A program made the position numbers and the translations under genes. Of a DNA stretch of 54,835 nucleotides, positions 8,810-18,424 are shown piece after piece (within the stretch, counting starts at the first letter, position 1; every line of letters begins with the position of its first letter). Source of the stretch: Clostridia bacterium (GTDB lineage Bacteria; Bacillota; Clostridia; Oscillospirales; RGIG577); the NCBI GenBank assembly GCA_017405765.1, contig JAFQZS010000041.1, forward strand, positions 1 through 54,835. Reading direction: 5' to 3'. The notes below the pieces were generated by a model. It did not search any database. It worked only from the letters and a program-made list of their open reading frames with translations, and had not been told where the DNA came from.

Positions 8810-9667
8810 TTAAAACTCTACGCGTCCCGCCGTTCCGCACGGCAGCACGATATCCGCATTCTTTACGGGAAGCCCGATCTCCGAGGCCGATACTTTGCCC
8901 TTTATGCGCTTTGTAACAGTAAGCTTCAGTATGTTTTCCAAGAGGGCCGGACCCAACACAGACGTATATGAATTTACCAAAAAGAACAGCGGTTCTTCGC
9001 TTAACAGCATTGCGGAAAGCTCGCACAGCTCATAAAGCTTATCCTCTATCTTGAACACCTCTCCATCGGGTCCCCGCCCGTATGACGGAGGGTCCATAAT
9101 GATCGCATCATAGCGCGAACCGCGCCTAAGCTCGCGTTTTATAAATTTTATACAGTCATCCACGATATACCTTATAGGCGCATCCGAAAGGCCGCAGGCG
9201 CGGGCGTTGTCCTTTGCCCATAATACCATGCCCTTTGCGGCGTCCACATGACATACGCTTGCGCCCGCCTTCGCCGCCGCCATTGTTGCTCCTCCCGTAT
9301 ATGCAAACAGATTCAGCACTTTTACGGGGCGGCCCGCATTTTTTATTAAAGGCATGAACCAGTCCCAATTTACGGCCTGCTCGGGAAAAAGACCTGTATG
9401 CTTAAAGCCGAACTGCTTCAGTCTGAAGTGAAGCTCCCCGTAAGACACAGAAAACGTATCCGCCGCAAATCTGTCCCATGAGCCTCCTCCGCTTTTTGAG
9501 CGTGTATATCGCGCATGGGCTTGGCTCCATAGCCGTTCGTCTTTATTTTTTGTCCAAATCACGGCAGGATCGGGGCGGATAAGTATTATATCGCCCCATC
9601 GTTCAAGCTTCTCCTTGTCCGCCGCGTCCAAAACTTCATAATCGCGCCAGTTTTCGGCCAACCACAT
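8810..9667 (-). CDS. class I SAM-dependent methyltransferase, RlmI-like
   Basis: A 285-residue protein with the SAM-binding motif NLFAYTGG and the catalytic-loop motif DPPSYGRG typical of the RlmI/RlmK-type rRNA methyltransferase superfamily. It lacks the N-terminal PUA domain of RlmI, so the substrate is uncertain, but an rRNA base is the most likely target. It lies 13 bases upstream of ecfA1 and 17 bases after glmM. Confidence 0.75.
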   Translation of the reverse strand: MWLAENWRDYEVLDAADKEKLERWGDIILIRPDPAVIWTKNKDERLWSQAHARYTRSKSGGGSWDRFAADTFSVSYGELHFRLKQFGFKHTGLFPEQAVNWDWFMPLIKNAGRPVKVLNLFAYTGGATMAAAKAGASVCHVDAAKGMVLWAKDNARACGLSDAPIRYIVDDCIKFIKRELRRGSRYDAIIMDPPSYGRGPDGEVFKIEDKLYELCELSAMLLSEEPLFFLVNSYTSVLGPALLENILKLTVTKRIKGKVSASEIGLPVKNADIVLPCGTAGRVEF

Positions 9668-9684
9668 ATTTTTTTGATCCCTGC

Positions 9685-11037
9685 CTATGCTCCGTATTTA
9701 TTCTTTATCGCGTCGGCTATCTCTTCGGCCATACGCTCTATCTTTTCTATATCCTCACCCTCGAGCATAACGCGGATAAGCGCCTCAGTGCCCGATGCGC
9801 GAACGACCGTGCGTCCCGAATCGCCAAGCTCTGCATTTACATTATTTATGACAGTTTGAATGTCGGGGTCTGAATCTATGGCCTTCTTTCCCTCGGGCGT
9901 CACGCGCACGTTCTTTATGGTCTGCGGGAATTTTTTCATCACGGCCGCAAACTCAGACGCCTTTATGCCCTGCTTTTTAAGGGCAAGAAGCCATCTTATT
10001 GCAGAAAGCTCGCCGTCTCCGGTTGTGTTGTAGTCTGAAAGTATTATATGTCCCGACTGCTCTCCGCCAATGTTATAGCCGCCTTCGAGCATTCCCTCTA
10101 TAACGTATCTGTCGCCGACCTTCGTTTTTACTACGTTTATGCCGGCCTCTTCCATGCGCTTAAAAAATCCCATATTCGTCATTATAGTGACAACGGCCGA
10201 GTTGCCCTTGAGCGTGCCGTTTTTCTTCATATCGAGCGCAAGGCCCGCGATTATCTTGTCGCCGTCTATCTCATCGCCGTTTTCGTCTACCATGAGCACA
10301 CGGTCGGCGTCGCCGTCAAATGCAACGCCCACATGATATCCGCCATCTTTTACGGTCTTTTTAAGTCCCTCAAGATGCGTGGAGCCGCATTTGTCGTTTA
10401 TATTCGTGCCGTCGGGCGTATTGCAAAATACGTAAGCGTCCGCGCCGAGCGCCGAAAAGAGCGCCTGCGCTGTGCCGGACGAGCTTCCGTTCGCGCAGTC
10501 AACGGCTATCTTCATTCCCGAAAGGTCGTCGTCTGCAGCAGTCAGAAGAAAATCGACGTATTCCTTCTTCGCCGCCTCGTAAACGCTCACGCGGCCTATA
10601 TCCGCGCCCGAAACTTCGGGAAACTTAAAGCTCTTGTCGTCAAGTATTGCCTCGATCTTCGCTTCTATCTCGTCGGAGAGCTTTCTTCCCTCGGAGTTGA
10701 ACAGCTTTATGCCGTTATACTCCATCGAATTGTGCGAAGCCGAAATAACGACGCCTGCATCGGCTGAAAGCTTCTTTACAAAATACGCAACCGCCGGAGT
10801 AGGGATAACACCCAAGCTCACTACGCTTGCTCCCACCGAACAAAATCCCGCCGTTATGGCCGCTTCAAGCATATCCGACGATATGCGCGTATCCTTTCCT
10901 ATGAGTATCAAAGGCTTGTGCGAGCACGCCTCCGAAAGCACCAGCGCCGCCGCTTTTCCCGTTCTAAATGCAAGCTCGCAAGTAAGATCGGTGTTTGCTA
11001 TGCCGCGTATTCCGTCAGTACCAAAATATTTACCCAT
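9685..11037 (-). CDS. glmM: phosphoglucosamine mutase
   Basis: Interconverts glucosamine-6-phosphate and glucosamine-1-phosphate on the way to UDP-GlcNAc for peptidoglycan. The 450-residue protein has the phosphoserine loop ISASHNSMEYNG, the metal loop DGDADR and the substrate-binding SGTEALIRVM region. The ATG is preceded by GGGAGG. Length is normal for the family. Confidence 0.96.
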   Translation of the reverse strand: MGKYFGTDGIRGIANTDLTCELAFRTGKAAALVLSEACSHKPLILIGKDTRISSDMLEAAITAGFCSVGASVVSLGVIPTPAVAYFVKKLSADAGVVISASHNSMEYNGIKLFNSEGRKLSDEIEAKIEAILDDKSFKFPEVSGADIGRVSVYEAAKKEYVDFLLTAADDDLSGMKIAVDCANGSSSGTAQALFSALGADAYVFCNTPDGTNINDKCGSTHLEGLKKTVKDGGYHVGVAFDGDADRVLMVDENGDEIDGDKIIAGLALDMKKNGTLKGNSAVVTIMTNMGFFKRMEEAGINVVKTKVGDRYVIEGMLEGGYNIGGEQSGHIILSDYNTTGDGELSAIRWLLALKKQGIKASEFAAVMKKFPQTIKNVRVTPEGKKAIDSDPDIQTVINNVNAELGDSGRTVVRASGTEALIRVMLEGEDIEKIERMAEEIADAIKNKYGA

Positions 11038-11079
11038 GATTTCCTCCCAAATATCATTATTTTGTCCGTGTTTTTATAT

Positions 11080-12129
11080 TTACGGCAGATCCATCTTCAT
11101 CTGATTGCCGCCGTCGTTTTTATCGTCTTTCATCGGTATGCCCAAATGCCTGTATGCAAGCGGAGTTACGACGCGCCCTCTGGGAGTGCGTCCTAGAAAG
11201 CCTATCTGCATAAGATACGGTTCGTATACGTCTTCTATCGTATTGGAGTCCTCTCCTATGGTAGCGCCCAGAGTATCAAGTCCGACGGGACCGCCGCCGA
11301 ATATGTTTATTATTGCCTCAAGCATACGTCTGTCTATAGCGTCAAGCCCCAGAGCGTCGATCTCAAGCATTGAAAGCGCGCTGTCTGCCACCTCTTTCGT
11401 TATCACGCCGTCAGCTCTTACCTGTGCGAAATCACGCACGTTCTTTAAAAGCCTGTTTGCTATACGCGGTGTGCCTCTGGAGCGGCGCGCTATCTCAAGA
11501 GCGCCCGCCTCATCCGCGGCTATTCCGAGTATGCGCGCCGAACGCATGACTATCTCGAGAAGCTCCTTATCGGTATACATTTCGAGCCTGAGTATCACTC
11601 CGAATCGGTCGCGCAAGGGCGACGTTATCTGGCCTGCGCGCGTCGTCGCGCCTATAAGCGTGAACGGCTTTAATTCAAGCCGTATCGAACGCGCCGACGG
11701 TCCCTTGCCTATGATTATATCAAGCGCGCAGTCCTCCATAGCGGGATACAGTATCTCCTCAACGCTGCGGCTCAACCTGTGTATCTCGTCGATGAACAGA
11801 ACGTCGTGCTCGGAAAGATTTGTAAGGAGCGCGGCAAGGTCGCCCTGCTTCTCTATGGCGGGGCCCGATGTTACTCTTAGGTTTACTCCCATCTCATTTG
11901 CTATAACGCCCGCAAGCGTCGTTTTGCCGAGACCGGGAGGCCCGTAAAGAAGCACGTGATCTATGCCCTCGCCTCTTTCCTTTGCCGCCTTGATCGCTAT
12001 GGAAAGACGCTCTTTTGCTTTTTCTTGCCCTATATACTCTTCCATACGGCGCGGACGAAGCGACGTCTCTATATCCGCGTCGAACGATGTTAAGTTTTCC
12101 GTTATAAGCCTGTCGTTATCGCCGCTCAA
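11080..12129 (-). CDS. ruvB: Holliday junction DNA helicase RuvB
   Basis: The AAA+ motor that drives branch migration with RuvA. 349 residues with Walker [12 protein letters not shown], Walker [10 protein letters not shown], sensor motif GATTRAG and the C-terminal winged helix (GRTPRGR). The apparent start is TTG, with AAGGAG about ten bases upstream at the ruvA stop. Order on the minus strand is ruvC-ruvA-ruvB. Confidence 0.96.
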   Translation of the reverse strand: MSGDNDRLITENLTSFDADIETSLRPRRMEEYIGQEKAKERLSIAIKAAKERGEGIDHVLLYGPPGLGKTTLAGVIANEMGVNLRVTSGPAIEKQGDLAALLTNLSEHDVLFIDEIHRLSRSVEEILYPAMEDCALDIIIGKGPSARSIRLELKPFTLIGATTRAGQITSPLRDRFGVILRLEMYTDKELLEIVMRSARILGIAADEAGALEIARRSRGTPRIANRLLKNVRDFAQVRADGVITKEVADSALSMLEIDALGLDAIDRRMLEAIINIFGGGPVGLDTLGATIGEDSNTIEDVYEPYLMQIGFLGRTPRGRVVTPLAYRHLGIPMKDDKNDGGNQMKMDLP

Positions 12130-12144
12130 AACGCTTACTCTCCT

Positions 12145-12738
12145 TTATCTCATAAGTTCCTTAAGGCTTCTTCTTATTATCTCCTCTACAGAGAGCTTCT
12201 CTGTATCCATTCCCGAAAGCACGCCTTCTGCCTGCTGCAAGGTAAAACCGAGAGCCGTAAGCGCGTCGCGGGCCTCCTCAAATCTGCTTCCCTGAAGGAA
12301 AACAGGCGCACCATCTCTTTCGGTATCGTCGTCGAACTTGTATCCCTTGAACTTGTTTTTAAGCTCCAGAACTATCCTCTGCGACGCCTTTGCCCCTATT
12401 CCCTGCGCCTTTTGTATGGTTTTATGATCGCCGGAGATTATGGCGCGTATCACAGTATCGGGCGGCATCGACAAAAGGCTTGCGGCGCTTTTTGCGCCTA
12501 CGCCCGAAACGTCCAAAAGAGCGCAGAAAAGGTCTATTTCCTCTTTTGTAAGAAAACCGTATATGTCAAACTTGTCTTCGCCTATCGAAGCATATGTATA
12601 AAGCTTTACTTTCTCGCCGTCTTTAAGCTGCTTTCTCGTATGAAGCCCCGTATACACAAGATATCCCACGCCGCCGCAGTCTATAGCTACGCGCGCATCG
12701 TCGATTATATCGATCGTGCCGTTAAGATAATAAAACAT
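12145..12738 (-). CDS. ruvA: Holliday junction branch migration protein RuvA
   Basis: 197 residues. The N-terminal OB-fold begins MFYYLNG, and the helix-hairpin-helix region carries LLDVSGVGAKSA and GIGAKASQRI. The C-terminal domain contacts RuvB. RuvA tetramers hold the junction in planar form. GAGGTGAG precedes the ATG and overlaps the ruvC stop. Confidence 0.96.
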   Translation of the reverse strand: MFYYLNGTIDIIDDARVAIDCGGVGYLVYTGLHTRKQLKDGEKVKLYTYASIGEDKFDIYGFLTKEEIDLFCALLDVSGVGAKSAASLLSMPPDTVIRAIISGDHKTIQKAQGIGAKASQRIVLELKNKFKGYKFDDDTERDGAPVFLQGSRFEEARDALTALGFTLQQAEGVLSGMDTEKLSVEEIIRRSLKELMR

Positions 12739-12741
12739 ATC

Positions 12742-13224
12742 TCACCTCATAATAGAATTGTTGCTGTGCGCGTGACATATGGCGATGGCCAGTGCATCGG
12801 CTGTATCATCGGGCTTTGGCACAGCCTTTAAATTGAGCAGTATCTTAGTCATCTGCTGCACCTGGTTCTTATCGGCGCGGCCATAGCCGACAACGGCCTG
12901 CTTCACCTGAAGAGGCGTATACTCGAATGTCGGAATGCCGCTTTGAGCGCACGTAAGTATTATCGCGCCTCTGGCCTGTGCCACGGTTATGGCTGTTTTT
13001 ATGTTTTTGTTGAAAAACAGCTCCTCTACGGCGGCAGCGTCCGGCTTGAACATATTTATAAGCCTTATAAGCTGCGCGTTTATCGACATGAGCCGCGCCT
13101 GAAACTCCGAATGCGCCTCCGTCAGTATTGAGCCGTAATCAAGCGTCGTAAATGAATTGCCCTTATATTCGATTATACCGTATCCCACAGTGGCGATCCC
13201 TGGATCTATCCCCAGTATTATCAT
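12742..13224 (-). CDS. ruvC: crossover junction endodeoxyribonuclease RuvC
   Basis: Holliday junction resolvase of 160 residues. The acidic catalytic residues are visible in GIDPG (near the N-terminus), VEELFF and DDTADALA. It is first in the ruvCAB operon. The ATG follows an AGGTC site. Confidence 0.96.
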   Translation of the reverse strand: MIILGIDPGIATVGYGIIEYKGNSFTTLDYGSILTEAHSEFQARLMSINAQLIRLINMFKPDAAAVEELFFNKNIKTAITVAQARGAIILTCAQSGIPTFEYTPLQVKQAVVGYGRADKNQVQQMTKILLNLKAVPKPDDTADALAIAICHAHSNNSIMR

Positions 13225-13249
13225 GATGTCTGACCTGACCTTAAATAAT

Positions 13250-13280
13250 ATAATAATAAATTATATCACACACATGTCAA
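13250..13280 (-). promoter_or_regulatory. candidate promoter of ruvCAB
   Basis: A perfect TTGACA (minus strand, 13275-13280) lies 51 bases upstream of ruvC. The -10 box is ambiguous: TATTAT at 13250-13255 gives 19-base spacing, while a perfect TATAAT at 13260-13265 is only nine bases away. The surrounding sequence is very A/T rich. Confidence 0.4.
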
Positions 13281-13362
13281 AAGCACAACAAAAAATACAT
13301 GCAACATGAAAAATATGTATATGTATTATTATAATATTCCAAAAAGACGAATTAGTGAAGAA

Positions 13363-13395
13363 TGTGTTAAAAAAGCAGCCTATGCGCCGCTTTTT
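13363..13395 (-). terminator. intrinsic terminator of the acetyltransferase gene
   Basis: On the minus strand AAAAAGCGGC pairs with GCTGCTTTTTT around GCATAG, with a run of six T at 13369-13374. It lies about 45 bases past the stop at 13441. The rest of 13225-13440 is A/T-rich spacer with the ruvC promoter; I see no gene in it. Confidence 0.7.
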
Positions 13396-13440
13396 AGATC
13401 CTTAAAGTTCCACACTGAAGAGAGGGTCTTTTTATATTGC

Positions 13441-14046
13441 TTATTGCTTGTACATCGTATCCTCCGGTGTGATCTTGCGAATGATGCGGCACGGATTTCC
13501 TGCCGCTATGCTGTTGGGCGGTATATCCTTTGTCACAACGCTTCCAGCACCTATTATCGAACCGCGTCCAACGGTAACTCCGGGCATTATTGTAACGTTG
13601 CCCCCAAGCCAAACGTCGTCCTCAAGTACAATGGGCTTTGCAAGTATCATTAAATACTTATGTCCGTCCTCGGCCTTCCTATGACAGCGTTCCTTCGGCA
13701 GCAGCGGATGCATGGGGGTAAGAAGCGAGCAATTTGGGCCTATAAGCACACGATCTCCTATATGTATTTCGGCGCAGTCAAGAAACACGACATTGAAATT
13801 TACGACTACGTCGTCCCCAATGTATGTATTGCAGCCGTAATCAAACTTAACGCCGACTGCGATACTGCAATTCTCGCCGATATGACCTAAAAGTCCCTTA
13901 AGAAGCCGGTTTTTCGTTTCCGCATCCTCTTCCCTTGTCCGATCATAATCTATAGCCGTGTCGGCCGCAAGCTGTCTTTGTTTTACCATCCATGGATCTG
14001 AGTTGTCAAACCACTTCTGCGAAATCATTTTCTCTTTTTCGGTCAT
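13441..14046 (-). CDS. maltose/galactoside-type sugar O-acetyltransferase
   Basis: A 201-residue acetyl-CoA-dependent transferase of the LacA/Mac family. An N-terminal maltose-acetyltransferase segment (MISQKWFDNSDP onward) is followed by left-handed beta-helix hexapeptide repeats such as IGENCSIAVG, IGDDVVVN and IGAGSVVTKDIP. The likely role is detoxifying or exporting excess sugars; substrate is not deducible. I start at the ATG with GGGAGG eight bases upstream; the longer frame would read through a terminator. Confidence 0.85.
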   Translation of the reverse strand: MTEKEKMISQKWFDNSDPWMVKQRQLAADTAIDYDRTREEDAETKNRLLKGLLGHIGENCSIAVGVKFDYGCNTYIGDDVVVNFNVVFLDCAEIHIGDRVLIGPNCSLLTPMHPLLPKERCHRKAEDGHKYLMILAKPIVLEDDVWLGGNVTIMPGVTVGRGSIIGAGSVVTKDIPPNSIAAGNPCRIIRKITPEDTMYKQ

Positions 14047-14143
14047 TTTTACATCCTCCCAAAGCCCGGATTTGTCCTTTTTATGAGTATACCACTTGGC
14101 TTGCCCATATGTAAACGCGCAGTTGCCGCATGCTTTTAAATAT

Positions 14144-14182
14144 ATAAAAAACAGGCCGTAAGAATCCTTCAGCCTGTTTTTT
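14144..14182 (-). terminator. intrinsic terminator downstream of the CofE-like gene
   Basis: AAAAAACAGGC (14146-14156) pairs with GCCTGTTTTTT (14172-14182). Read on the minus strand the stem ends in a T run followed by ATAT. It separates the CofE-like gene from the acetyltransferase gene, which therefore needs its own promoter. Confidence 0.8.
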
Positions 14183-14199
14183 AAGTGATCCATCTTTAT

Positions 14200-15219
14200 T
14201 TATTCATCTGTTCTTGCGGCTTCCTCAATGGCCTCTTTTACGGCCTCGGTCGCCGTGGGTATATTCTTTGTCGCCATTGCCTCATCTACAATGACCTCGG
14301 CCATTTTTTGAGCTTCCACAGCCTCCTTCACCGTTTCTGTCGAGCTTTTCGGCGCTTCCTTTGCGTCTTCGCCGATCTTTTCCACATTCGGAGCTGCTTC
14401 GCGCGCGGCGTCATCCATTGCTTCCTTTGCAGCGCTTGTCGCAGTCGGCATAACGGATTCTGCCGCCTCAAACGCCTTTCTTGCCGTACTTACGGCTGCC
14501 TCTATCGTCTCAACGTCTTCCGCGTCTATCTCTCGTATAAGACCCATCGGGGTTTGCTGTGCGCTCTGTCCGAGCGGATTGTCTTTAAGTATCTTTACAA
14601 GTCTGTCGCGGTCCATGCTCGTATGCGACGCGCCCAAAATTCGTCCCGCAAGGTCGTTTATATCAACGACGCAGGCGCGTATGCCCAGCGCGTTCGACAG
14701 GCTCTTTGCCACTTCGTCCGGCTCGGCCGGACCGAGTACGACATACCTGTTATACGGAGGAAGCGTATTGGGCGTAGGGCCGTCTATCGACTCCGCCTTA
14801 TAGCCAGCTATCTTGTAAAACCAGCCGCGCTGACGAAACAGCTTGCCTATTGCGCTTACGCCCGCTGCAAACAGAATGCGCGGCACCCCGCATTCTCTTA
14901 AGGCCATCTCCATAGTTTCGGGCATGCCCAAACCTATGCCGAAGGGCGACTTGTAGACAAATTTCGTTAAAAAACGCGCAAGCTTTCTGGGCTTTATCTC
15001 CTCTAAGGGTATGGCTCTGCGCTGAGTGCAGGCCACGGCCTTTTCGGATACGAAGAATATATCGCCCTTGCGAACGTGCTCCTTCGCATATTTTACGGCT
15101 ACGTCCTCGATCTTGTCCTGATCGGTTATTACGTGAGTTCTTATAGGCAGGCGGAGATAATACGCTCCATCGACTAAAACTATGGCTTTTTTGCCTTCAT
15201 TAGGCTTAAGTTCGCTCAT
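14200..15219 (-). CDS. F420-0:gamma-glutamyl ligase-like protein with Ala/Glu-rich tail
   Basis: 339 residues. Residues about 10-215 resemble the CofE/F420-0:gamma-glutamyl ligase fold: an early RTHVITDQD, GDIFFVSEKAVAC, and an IDGPTP...NRYVVLGP segment with D-x-N (DINDL) near 187. CofE adds glutamates to a cofactor; in Clostridia without F420 the substrate of such homologues is unknown. The last ~105 residues are a repetitive, Ala/Glu/Thr/Lys-rich, probably helical amphipathic tail absent from CofE. The RBS is weak (AAAGGG). It lies 47 bases after the HIT gene, with a terminator behind it. Confidence 0.6.
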   Translation of the reverse strand: MSELKPNEGKKAIVLVDGAYYLRLPIRTHVITDQDKIEDVAVKYAKEHVRKGDIFFVSEKAVACTQRRAIPLEEIKPRKLARFLTKFVYKSPFGIGLGMPETMEMALRECGVPRILFAAGVSAIGKLFRQRGWFYKIAGYKAESIDGPTPNTLPPYNRYVVLGPAEPDEVAKSLSNALGIRACVVDINDLAGRILGASHTSMDRDRLVKILKDNPLGQSAQQTPMGLIREIDAEDVETIEAAVSTARKAFEAAESVMPTATSAAKEAMDDAAREAAPNVEKIGEDAKEAPKSSTETVKEAVEAQKMAEVIVDEAMATKNIPTATEAVKEAIEEAARTDE

Positions 15220-15266
15220 TTTAAAAATACCCTTTCCCCTCGATACTTTTGTCTGTTTTTATTATA

Positions 15267-15611
15267 TCAGCCCGGAGGCCATTTCATCATGCGGCCGCCC
15301 AAAACATGAAAATGAAGATGTGCGACGCTCTGCTGTCCGTTCTTGCCGCAGTTGTTAACTATACGATATCCGTCCTCTGCTATGCCAAGCGTCTTTGCTA
15401 TCTCGGCTATCTTCACATAAGCGTGAGCCACAACGTCTGCATTTTCGGCGTTTAGAGCGTTCGCATCTTTTATATGCGTCTTCGGTATCACCAAAAAATG
15501 TACGGGCGCCTGAGGCGAAATGTCATAAAACGCATAACACTTTTCGTCCTCGTAGATCTTCTTTGAAGGTATCTCTCCCGCGATTATTTTGCAGAATAAG
15601 CAGTCGTCCAT
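15267..15611 (-). CDS. HIT family nucleotide hydrolase
   Basis: A 114-residue histidine-triad protein related to HinT, which hydrolyses AMP-lysine and other aminoacyl adenylates. The triad is HLHFHVLGG near residues 98-106. An N-terminal CLFCKI zinc-type CxxC motif is present. GGAGG precedes the ATG. It is located directly downstream of alaS (44 bases). Confidence 0.92.
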   Translation of the reverse strand: MDDCLFCKIIAGEIPSKKIYEDEKCYAFYDISPQAPVHFLVIPKTHIKDANALNAENADVVAHAYVKIAEIAKTLGIAEDGYRIVNNCGKNGQQSVAHLHFHVLGGRMMKWPPG

Positions 15612-15654
15612 GAAAAAACCTCCTTTTATATTGTTCAGACTTGCGCGTCTTAAT

Positions 15655-18306
15655 TTATTTTATCATATCCGAAACTATATTATTTACGGCTTCAAGCGCT
15701 TCTTCAAGCTTTGAGACGTCCTTGCCGCCTGCAGTCGCGCTGTCGGGGCGTCCGCCGCCTCCGCCGCCGCATATCGTCGCCACGGCCTTTATTATTTTGC
15801 CCGCATGAGCGCCGCTCTTAACGGCGTCCTTGCCGCATACGCAAAGGAAGCTTATCTTGCCGTCCTTCACGGTGGACATTACTGCAACTCCGTTTGGAAC
15901 GCGCTCCTTTGCGGCGTCGCCCATCATTCGCATCGTCTCCATGTCCACGTCGTCAAGCTTCGCCGCAACCACGTTTACGCCCTTAACGTCCTTCGACACG
16001 TTGAGCATATCTACTATCTGCATATTCGCTATACGCGACGAAAGTTTTTCTATTATCTTGGAATTATCCTTCATCTCCTGCACTACCTGATGCGCTCTTA
16101 AAACGAGGTCGGTGGGAGTAGTCTTTAGAAGCTGAGCCGCGTCTTCTATTTCCTGCTCGGCTCTCTGTAAAAATTCAAGCACGTTAGTGCCGGTAACGGC
16201 CTCGATACGGCGCGTTCCCGCCGCAACAGACGCCTCGGATACTATCTTGAAAAGGCCTACCTTCGCTGTATTGTCGAGATGTGTGCCTCCGCAGAGGTCT
16301 ATCGTATAATCGCCCATATTTACAACGCGAACCACATCGCCGTATTTCTCGCCGAAATCGGCCGTCGCACCTATGGCCTTTGCCTCGTCTATGCTCATAT
16401 ATGAGAAAGTTATGGGGAGACCTTCCATTATTATCTCGTTTACACGGCGCTCAACTTTTCTTAACTCCTCCTTCGTAACAGGCGAGAAGTGAGTAAAGTC
16501 AAATCGCGTGCGATACTGATCGACATACGAGCCCGACTGTGTAATATGATCGCCCAGAGTTTCCTTTAATGCCTTTTGCATAATATGAGTTACCGAGTGG
16601 TTCCTCATCGTCTTTAAACGCGTGTCTTTATCGACAATGGCGCGCACCGCGTCATCCTTAAACACAGTTCCCTCGCTTACGGTGCAGATGTGAACGTGAA
16701 TGCCGAGAGCCGTCTTTTTCGTGTCGCGAACGGTGAGTACGCCGTTAGGTGCGTTTATGATGCCCACGTCGCCCACCTGTCCGCCGCCTTCGGCGTAGAA
16801 CGGAGTCGTATCAAGCACTACGAGTACGCTGTCGCCGTCCTGTGCCACGTCAGTTCTTTGGCCGTCCTTGAGCATTACGGCTACCTTTGCGTCGGAGGCA
16901 AACGTATCGTACCCTACGAATCTGAAATCTATATCATCGCCTATATCCGACATGGAGTTTGCGCTCCAACTTACGTCGTCCATTGCCGCGCGGTTCGCGC
17001 GTCCCATTTCGCGCTGCTTCTCCATGAGCTCCTCAAATCTCACTTCGTCAACTACGATACCCTTTTCCTCAAGTATCTCACGCGTGAGATCGAGCGGGAA
17101 GCCATAGGTGTCGTAAAGCTTGAACGCCGTATCGCCGGAGAAGATATGCTTTTTCTTGGGATCAGCGCTTTTTTGCATCTCGGCTATCATCGAATCAAGC
17201 AGCGCCATGCCCGAGTCTATCGTCTCAATAAAGCGTTCCTCCTCCATGCGGATGACTTTCTTTATGAAGTCGCGCTTTTCGATAAGCTCGGGATAAGCCT
17301 CTCCGGACTCCGAAATGACCGTTTCGCACAGATCGGAAAGGAACGTGCCTTCTATCTTTAAGATCTTGCCGTGTCTTGCGGCGCGTCTTAAAAGCTTTCT
17401 TAAAACGTATCCGCGTCCTTCGTTGGATGCGAGCACTCCGTCGCTTACTAAGAAAGTGACGCTTCTTATATGGTCGGTGATAACGCGGATGGACATATCC
17501 TTAACGGAGTCTTTTTTGTATTCCGTATGGGCAAGGCGCGCAACGTGGTCTATTACGCGGCGTATCGTGTCTACCTCGAAAAGGTTGTCCACGCCCTGCA
17601 CTATGCAGGCCATACGCTCAAGGCCCATGCCTGTGTCAATATTAGGATGCTCAAGATGCGCATAGTTGCCGGCTCCGTCCGAATCGAACTGCGTAAACAC
17701 GAGATTCCAAAACTCCACATAGCGGTCACAGTCGCAGCCGGGCTTGCAGTCGGGCTTGCCGCATCCGTTTTCCTCTCCGCGGTCAAAATATATCTCCGAG
17801 CACGGTCCGCAGGGGCCCATGCCTATCTCCCAGAAGTTGTCGTCCTTGCCGAGGCGCACGATGCGCTCTGCGGGGATGCCTATCTTTTTGTTCCAAAGTT
17901 CATAGGCCTCGTCGTCGTTCTCATATACGGTCACATAAAGCTTTTCTACAGGCAGCTTCATAACGTCCGTGCAGAACTCCCATGCCCACGGGATTATTTC
18001 TTTTTTAAAGTAATCTCCGAAGGAAAAGTCGCCCAGCATCTCAAAGAAGGTGCCGTGGCGCGCCGTTTTGCCAACGCGCTCGATATCGGGTGTGCGTATG
18101 CACTTCTGACAGGTGGTAACGCGCTTTGAAGGCGGCGTTTTTTCACCGGTAAAATACGGCTTTAAGGGCGCCATGCCCGAATTGATCAAAAGCAGCGACT
18201 TGTCGTTTATCGGCACGAGCGGAAAGCTTTTGAGCCTTAAATGATCCTTGCTTTCAAAAAACGAAAGAAATTTTTCTCTTATCTCGTTAAGCCCCATGTA
18301 TTCCAT
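15655..18306 (-). CDS. alaS: alanyl-tRNA synthetase
   Basis: An 883-residue class II synthetase that charges tRNA-Ala. It contains the aminoacylation domain (LRKLLRRAARHGK), the editing domain with zinc ligands in HSVTHIMQKAL and CGGTH, and a C-terminal DHHA1/oligomerisation domain with Gly-rich GGGGGGRPDSATAGG. AGGAG precedes the first ATG; length is normal. A consensus promoter lies just upstream, with no room for a T-box leader. Confidence 0.97.
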   Translation of the reverse strand: MEYMGLNEIREKFLSFFESKDHLRLKSFPLVPINDKSLLLINSGMAPLKPYFTGEKTPPSKRVTTCQKCIRTPDIERVGKTARHGTFFEMLGDFSFGDYFKKEIIPWAWEFCTDVMKLPVEKLYVTVYENDDEAYELWNKKIGIPAERIVRLGKDDNFWEIGMGPCGPCSEIYFDRGEENGCGKPDCKPGCDCDRYVEFWNLVFTQFDSDGAGNYAHLEHPNIDTGMGLERMACIVQGVDNLFEVDTIRRVIDHVARLAHTEYKKDSVKDMSIRVITDHIRSVTFLVSDGVLASNEGRGYVLRKLLRRAARHGKILKIEGTFLSDLCETVISESGEAYPELIEKRDFIKKVIRMEEERFIETIDSGMALLDSMIAEMQKSADPKKKHIFSGDTAFKLYDTYGFPLDLTREILEEKGIVVDEVRFEELMEKQREMGRANRAAMDDVSWSANSMSDIGDDIDFRFVGYDTFASDAKVAVMLKDGQRTDVAQDGDSVLVVLDTTPFYAEGGGQVGDVGIINAPNGVLTVRDTKKTALGIHVHICTVSEGTVFKDDAVRAIVDKDTRLKTMRNHSVTHIMQKALKETLGDHITQSGSYVDQYRTRFDFTHFSPVTKEELRKVERRVNEIIMEGLPITFSYMSIDEAKAIGATADFGEKYGDVVRVVNMGDYTIDLCGGTHLDNTAKVGLFKIVSEASVAAGTRRIEAVTGTNVLEFLQRAEQEIEDAAQLLKTTPTDLVLRAHQVVQEMKDNSKIIEKLSSRIANMQIVDMLNVSKDVKGVNVVAAKLDDVDMETMRMMGDAAKERVPNGVAVMSTVKDGKISFLCVCGKDAVKSGAHAGKIIKAVATICGGGGGGRPDSATAGGKDVSKLEEALEAVNNIVSDMIK

Positions 18307-18344
18307 AAAAAACTCCTTATATCTTTATCTTTTTCCAAACATTT

Positions 18345-18373
18345 ATTATATATTTAAGCCGCGTCATTGTCAA
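18345..18373 (-). promoter_or_regulatory. consensus sigma-A promoter of alaS
   Basis: Minus-strand TTGACA (18368-18373), a 17-base spacer and TATAAT (18345-18350), both hexamers perfect. The start would be about 30 bases before the alaS ATG, so the leader is short. Confidence 0.88.
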
Positions 18374-18385
18374 CGATTTACGGGC

Positions 18386-18411
18386 TTGATTTTTTATATT
18401 GTAAAAATCAA
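18386..18411 (-). other. A/T-rich hairpin between the activase gene and alaS
   Basis: TTGATTTTT (18386-18394) pairs with AAAAATCAA (18403-18411), just past the activase stop and upstream of the alaS promoter. It is stable only through A/T pairs and lacks a following T run on the minus strand, so termination here is doubtful. Confidence 0.35.
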
Positions 18412-18424
18412 AAAACGCAGTCGT

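Noticed and set aside
13306..13653. 115-codon plus-strand frame from the ruvC-acetyltransferase spacer
   Set aside because: It crosses a terminator and continues antisense to the acetyltransferase gene; no ribosome site or familiar motif.
18307..18424. T-box riboswitch upstream of alaS
   Set aside because: The promoter is about 30 bases before the ATG, leaving no room for a T-box fold, and no T-box sequence is seen.
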